NCBI RefSeq assembly: GCF_023015965.1
Contig: NZ_JALKAN010000001.1
Span: forward strand, 890,160 to 954,159
Reading direction: 5' to 3'
DNA: 64,000 nucleotides
Source of the DNA: Allomuricauda sp. F6463D
Lineage (GTDB): Bacteria; Bacteroidota; Bacteroidia; Flavobacteriales; Flavobacteriaceae
Below the pieces are notes generated by a model, which saw only the letters and a list, made by a program, of their open reading frames with translations, did not search any database and was not told where the DNA came from. The position numbers were made by a program, and so were the translations under genes. Below are positions 17,965-27,416 of this stretch, in pieces (within the stretch, counting starts at the first letter, position 1; each line of letters begins with the position of its first letter).

Positions 17965-20565
17965 ATGAACTTTAATAATTTTACAATAAAATCACAGGAG
18001 GCCATTCAAAGGGCGCAACAATTAGCCCAAGAATTAGGCCATCAACAAATCGAGAACGAGCACTTGTTCAAAGCCATTGCGGAGGTGGATGAAAACGTAC
18101 TTCCGTTCATTTTAAAAAAATTGAACGTAAACACTTCACTCCTTAATCAAATATTGGACAAGGAGCTTCAGAGTTTTTCAAAGGTTACCGGTGGCGATAT
18201 AATGCTTTCCAGAGAAGCTGGGAAAACAGTGAACGAAGCCAGCATCATTGCCAAAAAATTTGAAGATGAATATGTATCTATTGAGCATTTATTGCTCGCC
18301 ATTTTCAAATCTAAGAGCAAAATTGCACAAATATTAAAAGATCAAGGTGCAACCGAAAAAGATTTGAAAGCAGCCATTGATGAGCTTAGAAAAGGAGGTA
18401 AAGTGACTTCGCAAAGTGCTGAGGAAACCTATAACTCATTGGATAAATACGCCAACAACCTTAACAAAATGGCCGATAGCGGAAAATTAGATCCGGTAAT
18501 TGGCAGGGATGAGGAAATTCGTAGGGTATTACAGATTCTATCTAGGCGTACCAAGAACAACCCTATGCTCGTGGGTGAACCAGGTGTAGGTAAAACAGCC
18601 ATTGCCGAAGGTCTTGCACATCGAATCATTCAAGGGGACGTACCTGAAAACCTAAAGGACAAGGTAATTTACTCTTTGGATATGGGCGCACTGATCGCAG
18701 GTGCCAAATATAAAGGGGAGTTTGAGGAGCGTTTAAAAGCCGTGATCAAAGAAGTAACCTCTTCAGATGGAAACATTGTTTTGTTTATTGATGAAATACA
18801 CACCTTGGTAGGTGCCGGAGGCGGACAAGGAGCCATGGATGCCGCAAATATTCTTAAACCTGCATTGGCCCGTGGTGAATTAAGGGCAATCGGGGCGACC
18901 ACCTTGGATGAGTATCAAAAATATTTTGAAAAAGACAAAGCTTTGGAACGAAGGTTCCAAAAAGTGATCGTAGACGAACCTGATACCGAAAGTGCTATTT
19001 CTATACTCAGAGGTATTAAAGAAAAGTATGAGGCGCACCACAAGGTTCGTATTAAAGATGATGCAGTTATTGGGGCCGTGGAACTATCACAACGATACAT
19101 TACCAACAGGTTCTTGCCTGATAAGGCGATTGACCTTATGGATGAGGCAGCATCTAAACTTCGAATGGAAATCAACTCCAAACCAGAGGAATTGGATGTG
19201 CTGGACAGAAAGATAATGCAGTTGGAAATTGAAGTCGAAGCCATTAAACGTGAAAACGACACAACCAAGTTGAAATCCTTGAATTTGGAATTAGCCAACG
19301 TCAAAGAAGAGCGTAACGAAATCTTTGCCAAATGGGAAAGTGAAAAAACCGTAGTGGACAACATCCAAAAAACAAAAGAGGATATTGAAAATTACAAAGT
19401 TGAAGCCGAACGAGCCGAAAGAAACGGTGACTATGGAAAAGTTGCGGAGCTTAGGTACGGTAAAATCAAAGACGCACAGGAGAAACTGGAAAAATTGCAG
19501 GACGAACTTGCAGAGCAACAAACCGCAGGCACTTTAATCAAAGAAGAAGTTACCTACGAGGATATTGCCGAAGTAGTGGCCAAATGGACCGGTATCCCCG
19601 TGAATAAGATGATGCAGAGCGAACGGGAAAAATTGTTGAAACTAGAAGACGTGCTCCATAAGCGTGTAGTGGGCCAAGATGAAGCCATAATTGCAGTTTC
19701 CGATGCCATCCGAAGAAGTAGGGCTGGCCTGCAAGATGAGAAGAAGCCTATAGGTTCATTCTTGTTCTTAGGTACTACCGGGGTGGGTAAAACAGAATTG
19801 GCAAAAACCTTGGCCGCTTATCTATTCGATGATGAAAATGCAATCACCAGAATAGATATGAGCGAATACCAAGAACGCCATTCCGTAAGCCGATTGGTAG
19901 GTGCACCTCCTGGGTATGTAGGATACGACGAAGGCGGACAATTGACCGAAGCTGTACGAAGAAAACCATATTCAGTAATCTTGTTGGATGAAATTGAAAA
20001 AGCACACCCTGATACCTTTAATATACTTTTACAAGTATTGGATGAGGGTAGGCTAACGGACAACAAAGGTCGTGTGGCAGATTTTAAAAACTCCATTATT
20101 ATTATGACAAGTAATATGGGCAGTCACATTATCCAGGAGAAATTCGAAAATGCCGTAGATGTCGATAGCGCTTCCGAAGCGGCCCGTGTAGAAGTTTTGG
20201 GACTGCTTCGTAAAACCATTAGACCTGAGTTTTTGAACCGAATAGATGATATCATCATGTTCACTCCATTGAGCAAATCGGACATTAAAGACATCGTAGG
20301 GCTTCAATTGGACAACTTGAAGAAAATGCTGGCCAAGCAGAACATAACCTTGGATGCCACCAAAGAGGCTATAACCTATTTGGCCGCAAAAGGATATGAC
20401 CCGCAATATGGTGCCAGACCTGTAAAACGATTGATTCAAAAAGAGGTGTTGAACAATTTATCCAAAGAGTTGCTCTCAGGAAAAATAACTTCCGATAGCA
20501 TTATACTCTTGGATTCCTTTGATGAACAATTAGTTTTCAGAAATCAGAATGAATTGGTGAATTAA
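17965..20565 (+). CDS. clpB: ATP-dependent disaggregase ClpB
   Basis: The 866-aa Hsp100 protein rescues aggregated proteins together with DnaK. Domain order: N-domain (1-145, with repeats such as SQEAIQRAQQLAQELGHQQI at the start), AAA-1 with Walker A GEPGVGKT (~204), the coiled-coil M domain (~400-520, Lys/Glu-rich), and AAA-2 with Walker A GTTGVGKT (~603) and FLNRIDD near the Arg finger. Length matches ClpB (~860) and the M domain excludes ClpA or ClpC. No heat-shock operator could be recognised upstream. A strong terminator follows. Confidence 0.97.
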   Translation: MNFNNFTIKSQEAIQRAQQLAQELGHQQIENEHLFKAIAEVDENVLPFILKKLNVNTSLLNQILDKELQSFSKVTGGDIMLSREAGKTVNEASIIAKKFEDEYVSIEHLLLAIFKSKSKIAQILKDQGATEKDLKAAIDELRKGGKVTSQSAEETYNSLDKYANNLNKMADSGKLDPVIGRDEEIRRVLQILSRRTKNNPMLVGEPGVGKTAIAEGLAHRIIQGDVPENLKDKVIYSLDMGALIAGAKYKGEFEERLKAVIKEVTSSDGNIVLFIDEIHTLVGAGGGQGAMDAANILKPALARGELRAIGATTLDEYQKYFEKDKALERRFQKVIVDEPDTESAISILRGIKEKYEAHHKVRIKDDAVIGAVELSQRYITNRFLPDKAIDLMDEAASKLRMEINSKPEELDVLDRKIMQLEIEVEAIKRENDTTKLKSLNLELANVKEERNEIFAKWESEKTVVDNIQKTKEDIENYKVEAERAERNGDYGKVAELRYGKIKDAQEKLEKLQDELAEQQTAGTLIKEEVTYEDIAEVVAKWTGIPVNKMMQSEREKLLKLEDVLHKRVVGQDEAIIAVSDAIRRSRAGLQDEKKPIGSFLFLGTTGVGKTELAKTLAAYLFDDENAITRIDMSEYQERHSVSRLVGAPPGYVGYDEGGQLTEAVRRKPYSVILLDEIEKAHPDTFNILLQVLDEGRLTDNKGRVADFKNSIIIMTSNMGSHIIQEKFENAVDVDSASEAARVEVLGLLRKTIRPEFLNRIDDIIMFTPLSKSDIKDIVGLQLDNLKKMLAKQNITLDATKEAITYLAAKGYDPQYGARPVKRLIQKEVLNNLSKELLSGKITSDSIILLDSFDEQLVFRNQNELVN

Positions 20566-20586
20566 TATCAAATCACCTACTAAACA

Positions 20587-20620
20587 AGCCCTTACTATGT
20601 TAAAGTAAGGGCTTTTATTT
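20587..20620 (+). terminator. clpB intrinsic terminator
   Basis: AGCCCTTACT (20587-20596) pairs perfectly with AGTAAGGGCT (20604-20613) around a 7-nt loop, followed by TTTATTTT. Confidence 0.85.
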
Positions 20621-20638
20621 TGGAAAATACCATACAGT

Positions 20639-20661
20639 ATCTAATTTTTTATATCTTAGAT
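20639..20661. promoter_or_regulatory. Inverted repeat upstream of the TetR gene, candidate operator
   Basis: ATCTAA (20639-20644) and TTAGAT (20656-20661) are perfect inverted arms with an 11-bp AT-rich centre, 26 bp before the TetR start. TetR proteins commonly bind such palindromes and repress themselves. The assignment is inferred. Confidence 0.35.
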
Positions 20662-20687
20662 TCCTTCAATACCAACCTTTTACCAGA

Positions 20688-21284
20688 ATGACCAAGAAAG
20701 CGGAAAAGACTACAGCCTATATCATTGAGACCGTCGCCCCTATTTTTAACAAGCATGGGTATGTTGGAACAAGTATGAGCGACCTAACGGAAGCCACGGG
20801 TCTTACCAAAGGAGCCATTTATGGGAATTTTGAGAATAAAGAAGCTCTTGCACTTTCCGCATTTGAATACAACCGAAACCAATTGCTAAAAACCATTGAC
20901 GATAAACTGGAGATGGGTGCAAACGTGTTCGATAAGCTGTTTTCAATTTTGAACTTCTACAAACAGTACGATATTTTTTCCCTACCCTTGGGCGGATGTC
21001 CAATATTAAATGTTGGTGTGGATGCATATGCCAACAATAAGCTTTTGGCCGCAGCGGTAAAAGAAACCATTAAAGAAATTGAAGGCAAGATAGCCCTTGT
21101 CCTAGAAAATGGTGCTAAGCAAAACGAAATCCATCTTCCCGTTCCGCCCTTACAATTTGCGAAACAATTGTTCACTATGATTCAAGGAGCCATTGCCATG
21201 AGCACCATGACGCAAGACAGAAAATATTTGGTAAATACCACTACCTATTTGGAATATTTGGTAAAGCAAGAGTTAAAAAAATAA
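20688..21284 (+). CDS. TetR/AcrR family transcriptional regulator
   Basis: The 198-aa protein has the N-terminal TetR helix-turn-helix (GYVGTSMSDLTEATGLTKGAIYGNFENKEAL, shown by positions 20757-20850) and an all-helical ligand-binding C-terminus. The C-terminal region (LPLGGCPILNVGVDAY, VPPLQFAKQLFTMIQGA) resembles regulators of YxaF/LmrA type. No obvious target operon is adjacent: clpB lies upstream behind a terminator and a PorP/SprF gene converges downstream. Effector and targets are unknown. Confidence 0.88.
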   Translation: MTKKAEKTTAYIIETVAPIFNKHGYVGTSMSDLTEATGLTKGAIYGNFENKEALALSAFEYNRNQLLKTIDDKLEMGANVFDKLFSILNFYKQYDIFSLPLGGCPILNVGVDAYANNKLLAAAVKETIKEIEGKIALVLENGAKQNEIHLPVPPLQFAKQLFTMIQGAIAMSTMTQDRKYLVNTTTYLEYLVKQELKK

Positions 21285-21310
21285 CATAGTATTCTTTTTG
21301 GGATAAACCC

Positions 21311-21402
21311 GTCATTCCGACAGAGCGTAGCGACGAGGAATCTCATTTTTTAGAATTTGCAAACATATTTCTTAGTCCAATGTCATCGGGACGTTCGAAA
21401 TA
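21311..21402. repeat. Dispersed intergenic repeat-like element
   Basis: The stretch opens GTCATTCCGAC, followed by AGAGCGTAGCGACGAGGAATC, wording typical of mobile-like intergenic repeats shared by many bacteria. It closes with a GTCATCGGGACGTTCGAAATAAC-like segment (21381-21402). No open frame is present. Copy number in the genome cannot be judged from one copy. Confidence 0.45.
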
Positions 21403-21424
21403 ACATCTTAAAATAAATGAGATA

Positions 21425-22870
21425 TCACTCCCCTTTCACCCTAAAGATCCAAGTTTTATAAACATATTTACCAAAAAACTTACTGTCCCGGGCCTTTCTG
21501 GCCTCATCCATGGTGTTGTAACGCTCCAAATACACATAATTATATTTATTCGAACTTCTGTAAAAAGATTTTGGCTCTAGTCCCATCTCCTTCAGCGTTC
21601 CCATAAAGTTTTCGAAGTATTTTTTTGTGCCGTAGACATTGGCAATCAGATAAAAGCCAGGTTGTAACCCATCTTCGCTTTCAACCTCTTCATATTTCTC
21701 ATTGGGGCGTAACTTCACGTTTTGGTTGAGAACCCTGTCGATGCTGTCGCGTTTACGTTGCAGCTCTAATTGCCTTTTATCAAATTGTATTTGCGCTAGA
21801 GAGTCTTGTTCCAACTGTTTCCTTTTCTCAAGTTCCCTTTGCTCCCGCTCCATGCGTTGTTGCTCGATTTTCTCTTCAATGTTGTCAGGGTTTTCATTTA
21901 CCATTTCATTTTTCACCAACCCCTTTTCTGGCTCTTCGGGCAAAATTTCCTTTTCCTTGACTTTTGTTTTTCCAAAATGATAAGAAGCAATAATTTCGAA
22001 AGTAGCATCTTCATCACTCAAAGAACTATCCGTGCCAAATTCCATAAGTCCCCCAACAGAAAATGCATTCGAAATAGTAACACCCAATCCTCCAGAAGGT
22101 CCATAAAAACTATTGTATCCTCCTTGCACCCAAAATTTTGATGTCGAGAACAAACCATTCAACCCAAATTGGGTGTCACCATTGGGAACTGATTTAACGT
22201 AAATTACAGGGCGTACATAGCTATCGCCCAAGCCTTCGGACAATAGTATAGGGAAATCATTGCTCAGCGTTCCCGTAACACTTTGAAAACTCTTCAAACT
22301 ATCTCCGTTGTTACCCGAAACATTAAAACCTACGGCATTCTCCAAAGCAAGTCCCACACTAAATTGATTGATCATTAAACGTAATCCAGGGGTAAATTGC
22401 ACTTTAAACCCTTCCAAATCTTCCAATGTAACTGGGTCTGGTTCATCTCCTGAAACATATCGCTCGTCGGCGACAGTTTGTTGAAAAGCAAATGCATTCA
22501 ATCCCGCCATTAAACGAATGCCTTCATCCAATTCAAAAGTTTGTGCAAAATTTAGATTGGCACCCGTATATAAAAATATTCCTGTATTATGCTGCAAAAA
22601 ACCCAAAGATGCTACCGAAGCTGTATTTAATTGATGTGTATAATTAACAAAAAGCGATGTTGGGTCACCATCAATGGATTGCCACTGCCAACGGGTCCAA
22701 ACAGAAAGCGAATTGGGGTTGTTCCAGTCCAACGCATAAGTCGGGTTCAACAAACTTGCGTTAAATTGTGTCAGTGAATGTTGTCTAAGGTCAGATGGCA
22801 AATCAGGTTTTTGCCCCCAACTAACCGTGCATATTATCACGGTAAATAAACAAACCCATAATTTGCACAT
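21425..22870 (-). CDS. PorP/SprF family outer-membrane protein with C-terminal SPOR-like domain
   Basis: The 481-aa protein has a signal peptide ending VSWG with Gln at +1, then a PorP/SprF beta-barrel (LRQHSLTQFNASLLNPTYA, and later VQGGYNSFYGPSGGLGVTI), up to about residue 300. A long charged coiled coil follows (EEKIEQQRMEREQRELEKRK). The last ~80 residues look like a SPOR domain (GFYLIANVYGTKKYFENFM, then VYLERYNTMDEARKARDSKF). PorP/SprF proteins work with type IX secretion and gliding; SPOR domains bind denuded peptidoglycan. The fusion suggests an outer-membrane protein tethered to the cell wall. Confidence 0.87.
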   Translation of the reverse strand: MCKLWVCLFTVIICTVSWGQKPDLPSDLRQHSLTQFNASLLNPTYALDWNNPNSLSVWTRWQWQSIDGDPTSLFVNYTHQLNTASVASLGFLQHNTGIFLYTGANLNFAQTFELDEGIRLMAGLNAFAFQQTVADERYVSGDEPDPVTLEDLEGFKVQFTPGLRLMINQFSVGLALENAVGFNVSGNNGDSLKSFQSVTGTLSNDFPILLSEGLGDSYVRPVIYVKSVPNGDTQFGLNGLFSTSKFWVQGGYNSFYGPSGGLGVTISNAFSVGGLMEFGTDSSLSDEDATFEIIASYHFGKTKVKEKEILPEEPEKGLVKNEMVNENPDNIEEKIEQQRMEREQRELEKRKQLEQDSLAQIQFDKRQLELQRKRDSIDRVLNQNVKLRPNEKYEEVESEDGLQPGFYLIANVYGTKKYFENFMGTLKEMGLEPKSFYRSSNKYNYVYLERYNTMDEARKARDSKFFGKYVYKTWIFRVKGE

Positions 22871-22943
22871 ACGAGAAAATAAAAATTAAACGTTACTTTT
22901 AAACTGAAAAACAAAAATACAAGGGAAAATTTTGAAAAGAACT

Positions 22944-23468
22944 ATGCGAACCATAAAACCTCTAATTGCGCTTACGATTATACTCATTGGAAGTATTGGC
23001 TGCAAAAAAGATACGAAAATTGCAGAAGACCCTGTAATTTCCACCTTTTATTTTATTAGACATGCTGAAAAAGACAGAACTGATTCAGAAAATCCTGATC
23101 CGGAGCTAAATCAGGATGGTCTGGACAGAGCCATTAGATGGGCCGAGGTATTTGATGCCGTTCCATTGGATATCATTTATTCTACCAATTACGAGCGCAC
23201 ATCAATGACCGCAGCTCCTACGTCAGTGAAAAAAGACATCGACATTACATATTACGACCCTTCTTCAATAGATATTGCTGAGTTTAAACTTGTAAATGAA
23301 GGTAAAAACGTTCTAATGGTCGGTCATAGCAACACTACCCCTATGATGGTAAACAAAGTAATTGGAATGGAAAAATACGATTCAATGGATGACACCGACA
23401 ACGGTAGTCTATTTATTGTTCGTATAATTGATGGAATCCCAACGGATATTCGCTTAAAAATAGATTAG
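22944..23468 (+). CDS. Histidine phosphatase (SixA/PGM-like) lipoprotein
   Basis: The 174-aa product has a lipoprotein leader ending SIGC, then a histidine phosphatase fold. The RHG motif appears as FYFIRHAEKD, and the second catalytic His as VLMVGHSNTTP. The short length fits the SixA-like branch. Being exported, its substrate is probably periplasmic and is unknown. The ATG at 22944 is preferred to the TTG at 22932. It ends overlapping the convergent 23465 gene by 4 bp. Confidence 0.87.
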   Translation: MRTIKPLIALTIILIGSIGCKKDTKIAEDPVISTFYFIRHAEKDRTDSENPDPELNQDGLDRAIRWAEVFDAVPLDIIYSTNYERTSMTAAPTSVKKDIDITYYDPSSIDIAEFKLVNEGKNVLMVGHSNTTPMMVNKVIGMEKYDSMDDTDNGSLFIVRIIDGIPTDIRLKID

Positions 23469-24208
23469 TTTTTTTCAACAACTATATTTTTGAGCTCAAT
23501 TTTGGATAGCAGTTCAAGGCCTCCCTTATTATATAGTTGGCCAATTTCCAAAATATCCGAGCCATCCTCTTTGGGCTTGTAGTTTTCATAATCCACAAAA
23601 CGTATGCCTTGTACGTAGCTTTCGTTATACGCTTTTCTAAAGCGTTGTCCACCGCCGTCTATATGAAAGCTATAGGCAAGATACTCTGGCTTAAAAGACT
23701 TCATATCAAACCAGTACATATACGTATCTTCAAAGTCATCACCACCACCTTGTTGGTCAAAAGTCACCTTTACTTTGTAATATTCCTTGTCCGCTATGGT
23801 CTCTGTGCCCAAAAGTTCCTTGTTTACGGCAGCATCGTTTAATCCATAGGGCAAACGTACAAAGTAGTGTACGGAGTTGATGGAGTTGGAATATACCACC
23901 GCCATGGAATCCTTAACCTTTACCAAGGAATCATTTATATGTCTTGTAAAATGATTGCCACGTTTCACATCTACTATCTTGGCAGAATCCAAATCGGATA
24001 TTCGCGTATACACACGATCTCCATCTACGTTCTCAGAAACATATTTCATATCTCTAAAATCAAAAGTGACCTTGTGCGTCTCAAAGAGACTGCCGCCGCT
24101 GTCTGTAATAGAGTTATCCACAATTTCTTGGACTGTAATAGTTTTCTTTGGTTCCTCCTTGCAGCCTATAACCATAACCAGTGTAAAGGCAATTACTAAT
24201 CTTTTCAT
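23465..24208 (-). CDS. Lipoprotein of the DUF6503 type
   Basis: The 247-aa product starts MKRLVIAFTLVMVIGC, a clean lipobox, followed by KEEPKK. The sequence resembles Bacteroidota DUF6503 proteins (SGGSLFETHKVTFDFRD, then DTYMYWFDMKSFKPEYLAYS). These may have a LolA-like lipid-binding beta fold, since the pattern of predicted beta strands fits, but function is unproven. It is divergent from smpB. Confidence 0.78.
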   Translation of the reverse strand: MKRLVIAFTLVMVIGCKEEPKKTITVQEIVDNSITDSGGSLFETHKVTFDFRDMKYVSENVDGDRVYTRISDLDSAKIVDVKRGNHFTRHINDSLVKVKDSMAVVYSNSINSVHYFVRLPYGLNDAAVNKELLGTETIADKEYYKVKVTFDQQGGGDDFEDTYMYWFDMKSFKPEYLAYSFHIDGGGQRFRKAYNESYVQGIRFVDYENYKPKEDGSDILEIGQLYNKGGLELLSKIELKNIVVEKN

Positions 24209-24288
24209 GAGTTGCTTTTGGTACTTATTCGTAAAATCTACCGCAACATTACAATTTTCTTGGCAAAGAGTTTATATTTTTGTCCACG

Positions 24289-24750
24289 ATGCAACAAAAT
24301 ATCAACATAAAAAATAAAAGAGCTCGATTTGATTACGAGATTTTGGACACCTATACAGCAGGTATTGTTTTAGGGGGTACCGAAATAAAGTCGCTTCGGT
24401 TGGGCAAAGCTTCTATTTCCCAAAGCTTTTGTGAGTTCAACGATAAAGGTGAACTATTCGTGGTCAATATGCAAATTGACGAATACAGTCACGGAGGACA
24501 TTACAACCATATGCCCAAAGCGGTACGCAAGCTATTGCTGAACAAACGTGAACTAAAGAAATTACAGAAGGAAGTGACCACTACTGGGCTTACCATTGTC
24601 CCATTAAAAGTTTTTATAAACGACCGTGGTTTGGCCAAAATGAATATTGGTCTTGCAAAAGGGAAGAAACTCTATGATAAAAGGGAAACCATCAAGGATC
24701 GGGACAATAAGCGTAATTTATCCCGAATCAAAAAAAGTTTCAACAACTAA
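24289..24750 (+). CDS. smpB: SsrA-binding protein
   Basis: SmpB (153 aa) brings tmRNA to stalled ribosomes for trans-translation. Signature stretches are present: [28 protein letters not shown], and the basic C-terminal tail [16 protein letters not shown]. The frame is open from the TTG at 24280, but ATG 24289 gives the usual N-terminus. A TATTTTTG -7-like box ends at 24282, 6 nt before this ATG. The tmRNA gene is not in this window. Stop overlaps the pcm stop by 4 bp. Confidence 0.95.
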   Translation: MQQNINIKNKRARFDYEILDTYTAGIVLGGTEIKSLRLGKASISQSFCEFNDKGELFVVNMQIDEYSHGGHYNHMPKAVRKLLLNKRELKKLQKEVTTTGLTIVPLKVFINDRGLAKMNIGLAKGKKLYDKRETIKDRDNKRNLSRIKKSFNN

Positions 24751-25388
24751 TTCTTGTCTTCCAATAAAGGAACAAAACGGAATGAGCCGAATTCCTTTTT
24801 TTCAAATTCTTTTTCCGACTTCCGAACATACAAAGTCATTATCTGCTCATCAACCCCGACAGGAATCACCAACCTACCTCCCACCTTTAACTGGGACAAT
24901 AAAGGTCTTGGTACTTCGGGAGCACCTGCTGTTACAATAATCCCATCAAAAGGTGCCTCTTCGGGCAATCCTTTATAGCCGTCACCAAAAATCATCTTCT
25001 TCGGTCGATAATTCATTTTATTGAAAAACAATCGAGTGGTCTTAAATAGCTCCAACTGTCGCTCTATACTATACACTTTAGCCTTCAAATGTAGGAGAAC
25101 TGCTGTTTGATAACCGCTACCTGTACCAATTTCCAATATTTTGGCATTGGGTTTAACCTGCAAAAGTTCTGTTTGAAAGGCGACCGTATAAGGCTGAGAA
25201 ATAGTTTGGTCAGCACCTATTGGAAACGCTTTGTCCTGATACGCATGGTCTTCAAAACCACTATCTAAAAACAAGTGTCTTGGAATGGTTTTTATGGCTT
25301 CCAACACCTTTTTGTCCGTAATCCCTTTGGCGGAAACAACTTCTGCCAAATTCTTGCGCATTCCCCTATGCTTGAGCGTATCCTTCAT
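24747..25388 (-). CDS. pcm: Protein-L-isoaspartate O-methyltransferase
   Basis: The 213-aa SAM enzyme methylates isoaspartyl residues in damaged proteins to start their repair. Motifs: [21 protein letters not shown] (positions 25274-25208), the substrate loop [10 protein letters not shown], motif [14 protein letters not shown], and GGRLVIPVG near the end. Length is normal for bacterial Pcm. It is divergent from the Gfo/Idh/MocA gene and convergent with smpB. Confidence 0.95.
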   Translation of the reverse strand: MKDTLKHRGMRKNLAEVVSAKGITDKKVLEAIKTIPRHLFLDSGFEDHAYQDKAFPIGADQTISQPYTVAFQTELLQVKPNAKILEIGTGSGYQTAVLLHLKAKVYSIERQLELFKTTRLFFNKMNYRPKKMIFGDGYKGLPEEAPFDGIIVTAGAPEVPRPLLSQLKVGGRLVIPVGVDEQIMTLYVRKSEKEFEKKEFGSFRFVPLLEDKN

Positions 25389-25457
25389 GGTCTATGGTCT
25401 GGTGGCACGAATTTATAAAGTTCCCCTAAAACAACGCCATAGTTCCACTCAAATTTT

Positions 25458-25488
25458 TATGCAAACTGACATCATATCCGTATTTTTG
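25458..25488 (+). promoter_or_regulatory. Promoter of the Gfo/Idh/MocA gene
   Basis: TATTTTTG (25481-25488) is a perfect -7 box, 15 bp before the ATG. Nineteen bp upstream, TATG (25458-25461) matches the -33 TTTG with one mismatch. It confirms 25504 as the start. Confidence 0.5.
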
Positions 25489-25503
25489 ACAAAAACAGGT
25501 AAT

Positions 25504-26469
25504 ATGCTAAAAGTTGGTGTCCTGGGAGCGGGGCATTTAGGTAAAATACACCTAAGGCTCTTAAACCAATCGAACAAATATGAACTCGTAGGCTTTTATG
25601 ATCCTGACGAGATCAGTGCTAAAAAAGTAGCTACAGAGTTTGGTTATTCCTATTTCGAAAACATCAACAATTTGATTGACGCTGTGGATGTTGTCGACAT
25701 CGTAACCCCAACCTTGTCTCATTTTGATTGTGCCAAAAAAGCGATAGAAAAAGGCAAGCACATTTTTATTGAAAAGCCTATTACCAATACACTTGAAGAA
25801 GCAGAAAAGTTATTGGAACTTTCCAAAAAACACAGTGTAAAAGGTCAAGTTGGACATGTGGAACGCTTTAATCCAGCATTTTTGGCCGTTAAGGACAAAA
25901 TAGAAAACCCCATGTTCATCGAAACACACCGATTGGCTGAATTCAACCCTAGGGGAACAGATGTTCCCGTGGTATTGGATTTAATGATCCATGACATTGA
26001 TGCCATATTGAGCGTAGTGCCTTCGGAAGTGGAAAAAATAAACGCCAGTGGTGTTTCCGTAATAAGTAAATCACCCGATATCGCCAATGCCCGAATCCAA
26101 TTCAAAAACGGTTGTGTGGCCAACCTTACCTCGAGCCGAATTTCGTTGAAGAATATGCGAAAATCACGTTTCTTCCAACGCGACGCCTATATTTCCGTTG
26201 ATTTTTTGGAGAAAAAAGTGGAAGTGGTAAAAATGAAAGACGCTCCCGACAACCCTGGAGACTTTGATATGATTCTCCAGAATGCAGAAGGGGAAAAGAA
26301 ACAAATCTATTTTGAAAACCCTGAAATAGACGTTAACAATGCGATTTTGGATGAGTTGGAAACATTTGCCGACGCCATAAACAACGATACTGACCCCATC
26401 GTAAGTCTAGAACAAGGTACCAACGCGCTTCGAGTGGCCCTTCAAATAATTGAGTCTTTTAAAAAGTAA
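25504..26469 (+). CDS. Gfo/Idh/MocA family oxidoreductase
   Basis: The 321-aa NAD(P)-dependent protein has the Rossmann motif VGVLGAGHLGKIH, the family IEKPIT motif, and HVERFNPAF near the catalytic region. Such enzymes act on sugars or sugar-like substrates; which one is not clear. The frame continues upstream to 25285, but that part overlaps the divergent pcm gene and its leader, and the promoter at 25458-25488 fixes the start at 25504. The 3-hydroxyacyl-CoA dehydrogenase gene follows after 53 bp. Confidence 0.9.
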   Translation: MLKVGVLGAGHLGKIHLRLLNQSNKYELVGFYDPDEISAKKVATEFGYSYFENINNLIDAVDVVDIVTPTLSHFDCAKKAIEKGKHIFIEKPITNTLEEAEKLLELSKKHSVKGQVGHVERFNPAFLAVKDKIENPMFIETHRLAEFNPRGTDVPVVLDLMIHDIDAILSVVPSEVEKINASGVSVISKSPDIANARIQFKNGCVANLTSSRISLKNMRKSRFFQRDAYISVDFLEKKVEVVKMKDAPDNPGDFDMILQNAEGEKKQIYFENPEIDVNNAILDELETFADAINNDTDPIVSLEQGTNALRVALQIIESFKK

Positions 26470-26522
26470 CGGATTGTTATTTACCACCATTCCGTAATTG
26501 AAAATATTTTAATTTTAATACT

Positions 26523-27410
26523 ATGGAAAAAATAGCAGTGATCGGTGCTGGAACCATGGGAAATGGAATTGCCCATGTTTTTGCCCAAAACGGATTCAAA
26601 GTTAATTTAATCGATATAGCACAGACCTCTTTGGATAAAGGGCTTGCCACTATTACCAAAAACCTGGACCGCATGTTGGCCAAAGAAGTGATCGATGAAG
26701 ACAAGAAAAAGACAACGCTTTCGAATATTAGCACATACACCAATCTAAAGGATGGAGTTGCCAATACGGATTTAGTTGTTGAAGCAGCTACAGAGAATCT
26801 GGATATCAAATTGAAAATCTTCAAGGATCTGGACGAAATATGCAAAGCAGAGACCATTTTAGCAACTAATACTTCCTCAATTTCCATTACCCAGATTGGT
26901 GCTGCCACACAACGTCCCGAGAAAGTGATAGGCATGCATTTTATGAACCCTGTCCCTATCATGAAGTTGGTGGAGATCATTCGCGGGTACAGCACTTCGG
27001 ACGAGGTTACGGACACCATAATGGAACTTTCAAAAAAATTGGGTAAGATTCCTACCGAGGTAAACGATTATCCCGGGTTCGTGGCCAACCGTATTTTAAT
27101 GCCCATGATCAACGAATCCATAGAAACCTTGTACAATGGAGTAGCTGGTGTAGAAGAAATTGACACGGTGATGAAGTTGGGTATGGCTCACCCCATGGGA
27201 CCGCTACAATTGGCAGATTTTATTGGGTTGGATGTTTGTCTTTCCATTCTCAATGTAATGTACGACGGATTTAAAAATCCAAAATATGCACCGTGCCCCC
27301 TACTCGTGAACATGGTAATGGCGGGCAAACTGGGTGTAAAATCAGGAGAAGGTTTTTATGACTATACCGATTCGAGAAAAGCAGAAAAAGTTTCCGAGCA
27401 ATTCAAATAA
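26523..27410 (+). CDS. hbd: 3-hydroxybutyryl-CoA dehydrogenase
   Basis: The 295-aa enzyme oxidises or reduces 3-hydroxyacyl-CoA with NAD. Motifs: IAVIGAGTMGNGIA, VVEAATENLDIK, catalytic His in IGMHFMNPVP, and NDYPGFVANRILMPMINE. Length matches the single-domain FadB-like dehydrogenases (~285), not the large fusion. It is followed 6 bp later by the DUF1015 gene, so they are probably one operon. It could serve fatty-acid oxidation or butanoate metabolism. Confidence 0.94.
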   Translation: MEKIAVIGAGTMGNGIAHVFAQNGFKVNLIDIAQTSLDKGLATITKNLDRMLAKEVIDEDKKKTTLSNISTYTNLKDGVANTDLVVEAATENLDIKLKIFKDLDEICKAETILATNTSSISITQIGAATQRPEKVIGMHFMNPVPIMKLVEIIRGYSTSDEVTDTIMELSKKLGKIPTEVNDYPGFVANRILMPMINESIETLYNGVAGVEEIDTVMKLGMAHPMGPLQLADFIGLDVCLSILNVMYDGFKNPKYAPCPLLVNMVMAGKLGVKSGEGFYDYTDSRKAEKVSEQFK

Positions 27411-27416
27411 AATCCT

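Noticed and set aside
25285..25503. Long N-terminal extension of the Gfo/Idh/MocA protein
   Set aside because: It is antisense to pcm, and a promoter sits at 25458-25488, so the frame upstream is chance.
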